Source: DAOPYU01 sp942493245
GTDB lineage: Bacteria > Sumerlaeota > Sumerlaeia > UBA8349
Direction: 5' to 3'
DNA length: 64,000 bases
Assembly: GCA_942493245.1 (NCBI GenBank)
Contig: OW818685.1
Location: forward strand, 310,001-374,000
Position 1 is the stretch's first letter; each line of letters starts with the position of its first letter. Below, piece by piece: positions 1 to 7,780 of this stretch. The translations under genes and the position numbers were made by a program. A model generated the notes under the pieces. It saw only the letters and a list, made by a program, of their open reading frames with translations. It ran no database searches and was not told where the DNA came from.

Positions 1-252
1 ACGCCGGACAAAGATATCCGGGTCCTGAAAATAGGGTTCCAGGGCCGGATATTCCTGTTCATTGAGAATATAGGTGCCTCCGACGTATTCTTTTTTGACT
101 CGTGCTTTTTCCATGATGGCGGAAACCTGAGTCCCGGAAGTAAATTCCAGCGCGCAAACACCTTCAATGGCGAACAGAGGAAGCAGGAGGTTCACAAGTA
201 ACAACACACACAAACGCCCATCCCATAGTAGTGTTCTGTTGTCAGCAAGCAC
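1..252 (-). CDS. Secreted protein of unknown function, C-terminus outside the window
   Basis: The first 84 residues are visible; the gene continues past the window edge. A GTG start at 250-252 is chosen because a perfect AGGAGG lies 6 nt upstream (259-264); an in-frame ATG at 268-270 overlaps the ribosome-binding site region and has none of its own. The N-terminus looks like a signal peptide: a short polar region, the hydrophobic stretch LCVLLLVNLLLPLFA, then a possible cleavage site after VCA near residue 34. The mature part starts LEFTSGTQVSAIMEKA and is polar, so export to the periplasm or cell surface is inferred. No family is recognised. Confidence 0.6.
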   Translation of the reverse strand, partial: MLADNRTLLWDGRLCVLLLVNLLLPLFAIEGVCALEFTSGTQVSAIMEKARVKKEYVGGTYILNEQEYPALEPYFQDPDIFVRR

Positions 253-334
253 AATGGACCTCCTGTTCATGTGATTTATGTGATCAAAAAAAGTACCGTC
301 TCTATATTCCGGCAATGTTTCCTCTCTCATGCGC

Positions 335-640
335 TCACTTCTTCTTGAATATCCTGTAAATGGCATAAAGTGCGAACAGAGGCGAGAAGAAAATCAGTAT
401 TCCGATGAAAGAATCGACGCCACTCATCTCTGCTTGGTGAATCTGATCACAAGGTGGAGGATTACGGGAGAGGAACCATATCCCAAGGAAAAACTCCAGA
501 AAACCCAGAAACATGACCACGGCGATTGTCAGCGAGAATTTCTCTGCGAGTTTCTGGTCGCTGTCATCTTCCATTCGCGGGTTCTTCTCTTCTTTGCCGT
601 TCTGATCGAGTGTGGGGCAAAAGTTGCTGTCATCTTCCAT
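335..640 (-). CDS. Small two-helix membrane protein of unknown function
   Basis: A 101-residue protein with an acidic, polar N-terminus, two hydrophobic segments (about residues 36-58 and 77-98) and a basic end IFKKK, consistent with a small inner-membrane protein. The octapeptide NPRMEDDS is encoded twice because of a 25-bp direct repeat, so there are two equivalent ATGs: 638-640 (101 aa, with GGGAG some 10 nt upstream) and 572-574 (79 aa, with only a purine-rich AAGAAGAGAAG upstream). The first is used here, without certainty. An open frame continues upstream into a repeat and is probably not translated. No family is recognised. Confidence 0.45.
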   Translation of the reverse strand: MEDDSNFCPTLDQNGKEEKNPRMEDDSDQKLAEKFSLTIAVVMFLGFLEFFLGIWFLSRNPPPCDQIHQAEMSGVDSFIGILIFFSPLFALYAIYRIFKKK

Positions 641-651
641 TCGCGGGTTCT
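561..651. repeat. 25-bp direct repeat duplicating a gene start
   Basis: The 25-base sequence beginning CTGTCATCTTCCATTCGCGG occurs at 561-585 and again at 627-651, exactly 66 bp apart, so the reading frame of the minus-strand gene is kept. Each copy holds the ATG and the residues MEDDS of the small membrane protein. It looks like a tandem segment duplication whose middle has diverged. Confidence 0.7.
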
Positions 652-690
652 CCCATCTATATGTAGACGATAACTGATCGCTCTTCTTCT

Positions 691-752
691 CACCACCAAG
701 GCACCAGGACACAAAGGGCTGAAATCTTAGTGCCTTGGTGTCTTGGTGGTTA
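691..752. repeat. Palindromic repeat pair, ACCACCAAGGCACCA type (family A)
   Basis: The arm at 691-715 starts CACCACCAAGGCACCAGGAC and is answered on the other strand by 727-751 (reverse complement ACCACCAAGACACCAAGGCA); about 21 of 25 positions pair around a core of roughly 10 bp. The arms are themselves short tandem units of about 8 bp. It lies between a small membrane-protein gene and rnr. Tandem TGTCCGAGTC units follow at 808-830 and may belong to the same kind of element. Confidence 0.6.
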
Positions 753-845
753 CACACAACCCCACTCCAGTGTAGCGCCCGGAAGGTTCATTTTATCAAG
801 AACGTTGTCCGAGTCTGTCCGAGTCTGTCTGCATCTGTCCCTGTT

Positions 846-3038
846 TTATCCCCGCCGTTCCCGGCGGTGTTTTTTCGACTGTTTGGTCGCTTTGAACCAC
901 GGTTCCTGGACGAGTTCCAGGTCCATTTCGCCTTCGAGTTCGCGCACGCGCGTTACGCGGACCTTGACGCGCTGGGCCAGACGGAACGTGCGGCGGGTGA
1001 AGCGACCGATCATCCGCACCCGGTTTTCGTCGGGTTCGTACTGGTCGTCCTCGATCGTCTTGGCGTCCACGTACCCCTCGACCGGGTAGTCAATGAGTTC
1101 GACAAAGAAGCCCTTGCGCGTGATCCCCGAGATCCACCCCTCGAAGACGCCGCCGACATACTCGCGCATGAATTCGAGCGCCTTGAGGGTCTCGGCCTGC
1201 CGTTCGGCGTCTTCGGCCCACTCGGCCTGCGCGTTGCAGGTGTCGGCGATTTTCTCGACCGCCTCGTCGGTAAACCGCTCGAAATAGTCCGGCTCTTTCG
1301 TCTTCCCCTGGAGCGCGTCCTTCAGGACGCGGTGGGTGAACAGGTCCGGGTAACGCCGGATGGGCGAGGTGAAGTGGCAGTAGCACGTCGAGGCCAGCCC
1401 GAAGTGTCCCCGGTTCTCGGGCCAGTACCGCGCCCGCATCAGCCCCCGCAACAGTAGGTACTGGCCGATGTGTCCGCCGTCGAGCCGGGCCATCCGGGCG
1501 ACCATCGGCTGCAACAGCGCTGGCGTGGGGATGAACTTGTGCGTGGGCATCTGGACGCCGAAGATGGAGAGCGCGGGCGCCAGCTTGGCCAGCGAGTTGG
1601 GATCGGGCACCTCGTGGATGCGGTAGAGCACGGGCAGTTCCTGTTGCCGCATGTGACGCGCCACGGTCTCGTTGGCGATCAGCATGCACTCCTCGACCAG
1701 GCGGTGGCTCTCGAACCGCTCGCTCCGGAGGAGTTCCAGCACGTCGCCCGTTTCGTTACAGACGATTTTTTTCTCGGGCATGTCCAGGTCGAGCGCGCCG
1801 CGTTCCATTCGCATGCGGTTGAGCGCGCGGGCCACCTCGCGCAGTTCGAGCAGGTCGTCGGCCACGTCGGCGAAGGCGAACTCGTCGCGCCGCTGCGGTT
1901 CGTCGAAGAACTCCTGCACTTCGCCGTAGTTCAGGCGGTGGCGCGAACGAATCACCGACTCGGCCAGTTCGTAGCGCGTCACCTCGCCCGCGCGGTTGAT
2001 GTCCATGAAGCAGGTGAGCGCGTAGCGGTCCCCGTCGGGCCGCAGACTGCACAGGTCGTTGCTCAGCCGCTCGGGCAGCATCGGCACGACGCGGTCCACG
2101 GGGTAGATGCTCGTGCTGCGACGCAGCGCCTCGGCGTCGAGCGCCGTGCCTTCTGTAACGTACTGGGCCACGTCGGCGATGTGGACCCCGAGCCGCCAGA
2201 GATTGTCTCCCAGTTTCTCAATCGAGAGCGCGTCGTCGTGGTCCTTGGCCGTGGCCGGGTCAATGGTCACGATGCGCAGGCCGCGCAGGTCGCGCCGCCG
2301 GGCCAGCTCCGACGCGCTGACGGGCGCGGCGAAGCGCTCCGTCTCGCGCTGGACCTCCTCGGGAAAGTCCAGTTCCACCCCCAGATCGCGCAGCAGCGCC
2401 AGCACGGTCAGTCCCTGTTCGCCCGGCAGGCCCAGGAATTCTTCGATCTCGACGATCAGAGGTTCCTCGATCCCGTGCGACCATCCGACCACGCGCGTGC
2501 GGACCCAGGCGTTGTCGGGCAACTCGCTCTTGGGGGCAGCCTTGCGCACCTCGATGGCGCGGCCGATTCGGGTGTTGCGCGGCATCAGGAAGCCGCTGCT
2601 CGGCCCGATGCGTGTGAACTGCCCGACGATGTGTTCGTGGGCGCGGCGCAACACTTCAAGCACGCGCCCCTCCTCGCGTCCGCGTCCACCGGGGTAAAGT
2701 TCCGCCTCGACCGTGTCGCCATCGAGCGCGGTCCCGAGATTGTGTCCTTGAATCAGGACGTCGTCCCCGTCCTGTCCCACGCCGATGAGGAACCCTTTGC
2801 CGCGCACGGAAACGTGCAACCGGCCCTCGACGCGCCGCGAGGCGCGGGTGGGCAGGGTGAAATACTTGCGCCGTAGCCGCACGAGCCGCCCTTCCTGGAC
2901 CAGCCGCATCAGGAGAGCCAGTACGGTCTCCTGGCGTGAGTAGGGCGCGCCGACATGTTCCAGAATTTCAAACATCGGCACGGGCCGTCCCGGAGTCTGT
3001 TCAAACAGGCGCATCAGGTGTTCTATTGATAAATCCAT
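846..3038 (-). CDS. rnr: Ribonuclease R, 3'-5' exoribonuclease
   Basis: A 730-residue RNase II/RNB-family enzyme that degrades structured RNA processively from the 3' end and takes part in mRNA and rRNA turnover. An N-terminal winged-helix-like segment (about 1-65) and cold-shock OB domains (about 70-230) precede the RNB catalytic domain. The metal-binding cluster is intact: TIDPATAKDHDDA with Asp260, 266, 268 and 269. HFTSPIRRYPDL is a typical RNB C-terminal motif. An S1 domain starts near VFEGWISGITRKGFFVEL, and the end is basic (KQSKKHRRERRG), as in RNase R. It is the last gene of dxr-rseP-ispG-rnr, 46 nt after ispG. RNase II is excluded by length and by the basic tail. Confidence 0.95.
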   Translation of the reverse strand: MDLSIEHLMRLFEQTPGRPVPMFEILEHVGAPYSRQETVLALLMRLVQEGRLVRLRRKYFTLPTRASRRVEGRLHVSVRGKGFLIGVGQDGDDVLIQGHNLGTALDGDTVEAELYPGGRGREEGRVLEVLRRAHEHIVGQFTRIGPSSGFLMPRNTRIGRAIEVRKAAPKSELPDNAWVRTRVVGWSHGIEEPLIVEIEEFLGLPGEQGLTVLALLRDLGVELDFPEEVQRETERFAAPVSASELARRRDLRGLRIVTIDPATAKDHDDALSIEKLGDNLWRLGVHIADVAQYVTEGTALDAEALRRSTSIYPVDRVVPMLPERLSNDLCSLRPDGDRYALTCFMDINRAGEVTRYELAESVIRSRHRLNYGEVQEFFDEPQRRDEFAFADVADDLLELREVARALNRMRMERGALDLDMPEKKIVCNETGDVLELLRSERFESHRLVEECMLIANETVARHMRQQELPVLYRIHEVPDPNSLAKLAPALSIFGVQMPTHKFIPTPALLQPMVARMARLDGGHIGQYLLLRGLMRARYWPENRGHFGLASTCYCHFTSPIRRYPDLFTHRVLKDALQGKTKEPDYFERFTDEAVEKIADTCNAQAEWAEDAERQAETLKALEFMREYVGGVFEGWISGITRKGFFVELIDYPVEGYVDAKTIEDDQYEPDENRVRMIGRFTRRTFRLAQRVKVRVTRVRELEGEMDLELVQEPWFKATKQSKKHRRERRG

Positions 3039-3084
3039 GAGGGGGGCTTTCTGAATCGTTTCAGATTTTACCGGGACCCGTTGT

Positions 3085-4191
3085 TTATTCCCGTTCCCGC
3101 AGGATCGAGTCCAGTTCCTCGTGGAACGCCTGGAGCAGGTCCTGTTCGGCGCAGTGGCGCACGATCTTCCCCTTGCGAAACAGAATACCCCGGCCGTGCC
3201 CGCCCGCTATGCCCAGATCCGCCTCGCGCGCCTCGCCGGGGCCGTTCACCTCGCACCCCATCACGGCGATCCGCAACGGCACGCGGATCGGTTCCAGAAT
3301 CCGCTCGACCTCGGCGGCCAGGCCGTACAGATCAATCGTGGTGCGTCCGCAGGTCGGACACGAAATCAGGTCCGGTCCGTCGTGGCGCAGGCCCATGGAC
3401 TGAAGCAGACGCCGCCCCACCCACACCTCTTCCTCGACCGGACCGGTCAGCGACACGCGGATCGTGTCGCACAGCCCATCCATCAACAGAATTCCGATGC
3501 CTGCGCACGATTTTACGGTTCCCGAGCGTACCGTGCCCGTTTCGGTGACCCCGACATGGAAAGGGTAGTCTCGTTGTGTGGTCTGAAAGCGCTCGGCCAG
3601 AAGGCGGTACGCCCGCACGGTGGTCACCACGTCCGAGGCCTTGAGGGACACCTTGATCTCGTGGAAGTCCAGGTCTTCGAGGATGCGGATGTGTCCGATC
3701 GCGCTCTCAACCATCGCCTCGGGCAGGGAGAGTTGACCTGCGTGGACCCGTTCCAGGAGGGGCTTTTCGAGCGACCCGGCGTTCACGCCGATCCGGATGG
3801 GGACACGCCGCGTCTTGGCCGCGTTTACCACCGCCTCGACCCGCTCGCGCTTGCCGATGTTGCCCGGGTTGATCCGGAGCGCCGCCACGCCCGCTTCCAG
3901 CGCGGCCAGCGCCAGGCGGTAGTCGAAGTGAATGTCGGCCACGACGGGCAGGGGCGAGCGGGCCACGATGGCGGCCAGCGCGTCCGCCGCCGCGCGGTCC
4001 GGCACGGCCACGCGCACGATCTCGCACCCGGCGCGCTGAAGCGAAAGGATCTGGCCGACCGTCGCCTCCACGTCGGACGTGGGCGTGTTGGTCATGGATT
4101 GCACGCTGATCGGCGCCCCCCCACCCACGGCCACCGGTCCAATGTGGATCTGCCGGGTTTGGCGCCGGGGGAGGGGGGATTCCGTCAACAT
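3085..4191 (-). CDS. ispG: 4-hydroxy-3-methylbut-2-enyl diphosphate synthase (IspG/GcpE)
   Basis: A 368-residue cytosolic [4Fe-4S] enzyme of the MEP pathway that reductively converts MEcPP to HMBPP. The N-terminal TIM barrel carries the family stretches PISVQSMTNT, VADIHFDYRLAL and RINPGNIG. The C-terminal half has the cluster ligands Cys278, Cys281 (CPTCGRTT) and Cys313, with Glu320 in GCEVNGPGE as the usual fourth ligand. The length fits the short bacterial form without the plant-type insert. It lies 24 nt after rseP in the dxr-rseP-ispG-rnr operon; dxr catalyses an earlier step of the same pathway, so two MEP genes are probably transcribed together. Confidence 0.97.
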   Translation of the reverse strand: MLTESPLPRRQTRQIHIGPVAVGGGAPISVQSMTNTPTSDVEATVGQILSLQRAGCEIVRVAVPDRAAADALAAIVARSPLPVVADIHFDYRLALAALEAGVAALRINPGNIGKRERVEAVVNAAKTRRVPIRIGVNAGSLEKPLLERVHAGQLSLPEAMVESAIGHIRILEDLDFHEIKVSLKASDVVTTVRAYRLLAERFQTTQRDYPFHVGVTETGTVRSGTVKSCAGIGILLMDGLCDTIRVSLTGPVEEEVWVGRRLLQSMGLRHDGPDLISCPTCGRTTIDLYGLAAEVERILEPIRVPLRIAVMGCEVNGPGEAREADLGIAGGHGRGILFRKGKIVRHCAEQDLLQAFHEELDSILRERE

Positions 4192-4215
4192 GAAATCTCC
4201 AATACGTTCTTGTGC

Positions 4216-5862
4216 TTACGACTTGAATATGAACTGCACCAGGTCGTTCGAGAAGAGGAAGAGAAACAGGATGATGAAACAGACAAAGAACACCATCATC
4301 ACCGGTTCGAGCAGTTTGCGCGGCACCGGGCGGCGGATGAGCGTCTCGACGCAGGTGATCATGATGTACCCGCCGTCCAGAATCGGGATCGGCAGCAGGT
4401 TCATGATCGCCAGCATGATGTTAATGCTCATAAAGAGCATGAGGTAGTCCTCAAGTCCCGACTTGGCCGATTTGTAAGCCATCACCGTGATACCGACCGG
4501 CCCGGCCACGTTTTTCTTCACTTCCTTGCCCGGCTTGGTCACGAGCAGTTCCACCGTGGTATAAATCACGCGATCAGTGTACACCAGGGTCCGAATCGGG
4601 GCGGTCGTGAGGGCTTCCCACAGGCTCACGGGGGTGCGTTCCTCGCTCGGCGCGATGATGCCCAGATACCCCCACTTGGAGTCGTCCGGATGACTTTCCA
4701 GAGTCGCGGTCAGGAGGTACGTTTTTCCGCCCCGGCGGATAGCCAGGTCAATCTGCTGCTGGGGATAGCCGCTGAGCGCCTCGGTCATTTCGCTCCAGGT
4801 CGCCACCGGTTTGCCGTTGACCTGCAAGACCTCGTCGCCCTTGGCCAGGGGCATGGGAGACATTTCGTCCCACGCCGGGCGGGGAAGCACTTCGGTGTTC
4901 AGTTCGTAGTCGGCTCGGACCAGCCGGGTTTTGTCGGCGGGGGTCATGGGGAGAACGCCTCCCACGCGCGCCGGTCTCATCGCGGTGAAAACCCGCTGTT
5001 CCCGGGTGTGTGTCAAGACTTCCAGGGGTAGGGATTGCTCGAGGCGTTGTTCGCCGCGCTCCACCGTGAAATGCAGTGTGGGTAAGGGGGGCGTTTCAAG
5101 GAAACGTCTCAAGAGAAAGTTGACGATCAGGAAACGCGAACCGCTTGCCTCGACACAGGCGTTCATGGCGGTGTTGACCTCTTCCCAGTTGGTCAGGTTG
5201 TCCAGTTTGATCTTGGACGCGGTGAGTTCCTGAAGGGCCTTGGGTAACGGCAGGGACGGGTCGGGCGCTACGGCCACGATCCGGTCGCCCGAGCGCCAGC
5301 CCAGTTCATATAGCTTTGTGCTTTCCGGGACTTTCTCCAACTGATTGGGCATTTGCGTGTCGGATGGGGTCCCGAACAAATACAACAACATCCCCATCAC
5401 CACCATGGCGGTCAGGAAATTGAAGGTCACACCCGCCACAAACACGGCGATGCGGATCAGGGGGTTTTTCTTGCGCAGCGCGTCCAGGTCGTCGCCCAGA
5501 ACGCCGCCCGACTTTTCCACCTTGTCGGTTGGTTCGGATTTCGGCTCTGTCGGTTGGGAGGCTGGCGGCTCCGACGCGGCACTATCCGACGATTCCGGGG
5601 ACGGCGTTTTTTCTTCTTCCATGTCCTCGACCATTCCCTTGAGTGCCACGAAACCGCCCAGCGGGATCCAGCGGATCGAGTACTCGGTTTCGCCCCGCAC
5701 TAACGAGGTGATCTTGGGACCGAAGCCGATGGCGAACTTCGTCACCCCCACGCCCGAGAGTTTGGCCACCAGAAAGTGCCCCAGTTCGTGGATGAAGATT
5801 GCAAAACCGAACAGAAAGAGGGCGCCGAGCACCCCGATGGTATTAGAGAGAATATCCTGCAT
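4216..5862 (-). CDS. rseP: Site-2 intramembrane metalloprotease RseP
   Basis: A 548-residue M50 zinc protease of the inner membrane that cleaves membrane-bound regulators such as anti-sigma factors and remnant signal peptides. The active-site motif HELGH lies in the first membrane helix (about residues 25-29), and the C-terminal NLLPIPILDGG supplies the third metal ligand. About four membrane segments are visible. Residues about 80-125 form a Pro/Ser/Glu-rich insert that is longer than in E. coli RseP (450 aa) and partly explains the extra length. A PDZ domain is recognisable around GDEVLQVNGKPV, and a preceding region near GWRSGDRIVAV may be a second. The start overlaps dxr by 20 nt, a common dxr-rseP arrangement. 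Confidence 0.95.
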   Translation of the reverse strand: MQDILSNTIGVLGALFLFGFAIFIHELGHFLVAKLSGVGVTKFAIGFGPKITSLVRGETEYSIRWIPLGGFVALKGMVEDMEEEKTPSPESSDSAASEPPASQPTEPKSEPTDKVEKSGGVLGDDLDALRKKNPLIRIAVFVAGVTFNFLTAMVVMGMLLYLFGTPSDTQMPNQLEKVPESTKLYELGWRSGDRIVAVAPDPSLPLPKALQELTASKIKLDNLTNWEEVNTAMNACVEASGSRFLIVNFLLRRFLETPPLPTLHFTVERGEQRLEQSLPLEVLTHTREQRVFTAMRPARVGGVLPMTPADKTRLVRADYELNTEVLPRPAWDEMSPMPLAKGDEVLQVNGKPVATWSEMTEALSGYPQQQIDLAIRRGGKTYLLTATLESHPDDSKWGYLGIIAPSEERTPVSLWEALTTAPIRTLVYTDRVIYTTVELLVTKPGKEVKKNVAGPVGITVMAYKSAKSGLEDYLMLFMSINIMLAIMNLLPIPILDGGYIMITCVETLIRRPVPRKLLEPVMMVFFVCFIILFLFLFSNDLVQFIFKS

Positions 5863-7060
5863 AACCCCTCGCCATTTCGCGCGCGCGACCGTCGGCCTCG
5901 CGCAAGAGTATCAGATCCAGTCCATTTGCGGAGTCAAAGCCCCGCTCTGTGTTGTAACGATCCAGCACACGGCGTACCGTGTCCGCGATTGCCGGGAACC
6001 CGATGCGGCGGCTCAGAAACGCCTCAACCGCCACTTCATTGGCCGCGCTGAGCACGGCGGGCGCTGTTCCTCCGGTCTCGATCGCCTCGTAGGCGTAACG
6101 CAGACAGGGAAAAGTGTTACAGTCCGGGCGTGAAAATGTCAAGGCGCCCACCCGCGCCAGATCCAGAGGCTCGAATCGGTTCGGCAGGCGCTCGGGATAA
6201 CTCAACACGTTCAAAATTGGCAGGTACATGTCCGTCTGGCCCATTTGGGCCAGAATCGAGCCGTCCGTGAATTCCACCATCGAGTGCAGCACACTCTGCG
6301 GGTGGACGACCACTTCCACCTGGCTGGGCGGCATATCGAACAGGTGGCACGCCTCGATGACCTCGAGACCCTTGTTCATCAGGGTCGCCGAGTCAATCGT
6401 GATCTTGGCGCCCATTTTCCACGTCGGGTGCTGGAGCGCTTCCTCGACGGACGTGCGGGCGACTTCCTCGGGCGATTTGTTGCGCAGCGGTCCGCCCGAG
6501 GCGGTCAGGATCAGCCGCCGTACGGACCGCCGGTCCTGGCCTTGCAGGCATTGAAAAATCGCGTTGTGTTCGCTGTCAATGGGGAGAATGTCCACCCCGG
6601 CGGCCCGCGCCCGGCCCATCACCAGCGTACCCGCCGCCACCAGGACTTCCTTGTTCGCCAGCGCGACCCGAATGCCCCGGTCAATGGCCGCCAGTGTGGG
6701 CGCCAGACCCGCAAAACCCACCGTTGCCACCACGGCCACGTCCGCATCGGCGCAGCGTTCCACCAGGCCGGTCAATCCTTCCGGGCCGGACAGGAATTGT
6801 CCGCCGTAGCGTCCCAACGCAGCCCGCACGCGCTCCTCGGCGCGCTGTGCCGCCGTCTCGTCTGTCACGCAGACCCAGGCGGGTTTGAAGACTTCAATCT
6901 GGCGGATCAGCAGATCGGTGTTGCGGTGGGCCGAGAGCCCCGCGACCTCGAAGCGGTCCGGGAAATCGCGAATCACATCCAATGTGCTCAACCCGATGGA
7001 ACCTGTGGAACCCAACAAGAGGACACGACGGGGGGATTGGAAAGAGGAGGGCTGACTCAA
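5843..7060 (-). CDS. dxr: 1-deoxy-D-xylulose 5-phosphate reductoisomerase
   Basis: The NADPH-dependent enzyme of the second MEP-pathway step, converting DXP to MEP. Visible: the nucleotide-binding GSTGSIG (residues 17-23), the metal/substrate motif PIDSEHNA, TASGGPLR, the flexible-loop motif HPTWKMGAKITIDSATLMNKGLE (split in the text as HPTWKMG and SATLMNKGLE) and the C-terminal SAANEVAVEAFL. A TTG start at 7060 (405 aa) is preferred over an ATG at 7123: the promoter at 7139-7167 would leave under 10 nt of leader for that ATG, while the TTG has CGGAG about 8 nt upstream and gives a normal family length. First gene of the dxr-rseP-ispG-rnr operon. Confidence 0.93.
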   Translation of the reverse strand: MSQPSSFQSPRRVLLLGSTGSIGLSTLDVIRDFPDRFEVAGLSAHRNTDLLIRQIEVFKPAWVCVTDETAAQRAEERVRAALGRYGGQFLSGPEGLTGLVERCADADVAVVATVGFAGLAPTLAAIDRGIRVALANKEVLVAAGTLVMGRARAAGVDILPIDSEHNAIFQCLQGQDRRSVRRLILTASGGPLRNKSPEEVARTSVEEALQHPTWKMGAKITIDSATLMNKGLEVIEACHLFDMPPSQVEVVVHPQSVLHSMVEFTDGSILAQMGQTDMYLPILNVLSYPERLPNRFEPLDLARVGALTFSRPDCNTFPCLRYAYEAIETGGTAPAVLSAANEVAVEAFLSRRIGFPAIADTVRRVLDRYNTERGFDSANGLDLILLREADGRAREMARGYAGYSL

Positions 7061-7138
7061 ATCAAGTCTCCGGCACAATTCCGGCCCTTGAATCGTTCCG
7101 GATGGAATCGTTCCAAGGGCCATACAAACTTACGCTGA

Positions 7139-7167
7139 ATTGTAACACCTCGCGTTCCACAAGTCAA
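7139..7167 (-). promoter_or_regulatory. Sigma70-type promoter of the dxr operon
   Basis: On the minus strand TTGACT (7162-7167) and TACAAT (7139-7144) are separated by exactly 17 nt. This is one of the best promoter matches in the window. Transcription would start near 7132, about 70 nt before the preferred dxr start. Its -35 box abuts the upstream terminator. Confidence 0.75.
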
Positions 7168-7191
7168 AAGCCAAACGCCCACTTGTTTGGC
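7166..7191 (-). terminator. Rho-independent terminator after the PilZ gene
   Basis: Minus strand: GCCAAAC, loop AAGTGGGC, GTTTGGC, then TTTT. The stem is a perfect 7 bp. It lies about 50 nt downstream of the PilZ gene, and its T-tract overlaps the -35 box of the dxr promoter. Confidence 0.6.
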
Positions 7192-7241
7192 CGGTAACGG
7201 AAAAAGGGGGGGACTCGTGGCGCTCTGGATCGCCGGACCGC

Positions 7242-7541
7242 TCAAATGTCGTCCGGGGGCAGCATTTCTTCCCCGTCGCAGAATTCCAGACCGTAACGCA
7301 CCGATCCATCCGATTGCTGCTTGGCCCACACCAGCCGGGCCCGCCGTTCCTCGCGCTCCCCATCCACATTCAGGCGCATCTCGACCATGAGTGCTTCGGG
7401 TGAGACAAAACTGATCCCAGACTGCGAAACGTCCAGAGCGTAAGCGCCGACAATGTCGGCGTCCACGAAGAAATCCACTCCCGCGTCCAGGCAGATTCGC
7501 TCTGCCATGCGTTTGTTACTGCCTCCCTCTTTCCCGCTCAT
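7242..7541 (-). CDS. PilZ-domain protein
   Basis: A 99-residue protein made almost entirely of a PilZ-like domain. The core DVSQSGISFVSPEAL matches the D-x-S-x-x-G part of the family, and the later RLVWAK...RYGLEF is typical of the second half. PilZ domains bind cyclic-di-GMP through an upstream RxxxR; here only a weak candidate (KRMAERI) is visible, so ligand binding is uncertain. The ATG at 7541 has AAGGAG about 9 nt upstream. An in-frame ATG further upstream (7625) has no such site, and a shorter one (MAERICL) remains possible. Probably a single gene, ended by the terminator at 7166-7191. Confidence 0.65.
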   Translation of the reverse strand: MSGKEGGSNKRMAERICLDAGVDFFVDADIVGAYALDVSQSGISFVSPEALMVEMRLNVDGEREERRARLVWAKQQSDGSVRYGLEFCDGEEMLPPDDI

Positions 7542-7703
7542 ACCCAGCACTCCTTTTCGTTCGGCGGTTTTCCCCCTTGGGAAACCTCGTATCTCTTCGG
7601 CAAAACCGCAAGGGCATTGCCGCATCCACGTTTCTGAACCTGAGACTTTCGACTCCCGCTCCTGAGTCTAATGGCGACCCGGCGGGTATGGCAAGCGGGA
7701 AAA

Positions 7704-7723
7704 GAAAAAACCTGCGGTTTTTC
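7704..7723 (-). terminator. Terminator after gmd
   Basis: Minus strand: GAAAAACC, GCA, GGTTTTTTC followed by TTTTCC; an AT-rich stem of about 8 bp with a T-rich tail, 57 nt beyond the gmd stop codon. Confidence 0.5.
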
Positions 7724-7780
7724 TAAAAACGTTTTCCGAACACCCGCTCTGTACGGGAGTTCGGAGAGGGTGGAAGTCGT

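Noticed and set aside
849..870. Hairpin CCGCCG-TTCC-CGGCGG with a T-run near the rnr stop
   Set aside because: The T-run is on the plus strand, where no gene ends; on the rnr strand the stem is coding and has no T-tract.
735..1457. Long open frame on the plus strand opposite rnr
   Set aside because: It lies antisense to the conserved RNB gene; GC-rich codons give long frames on the other strand.
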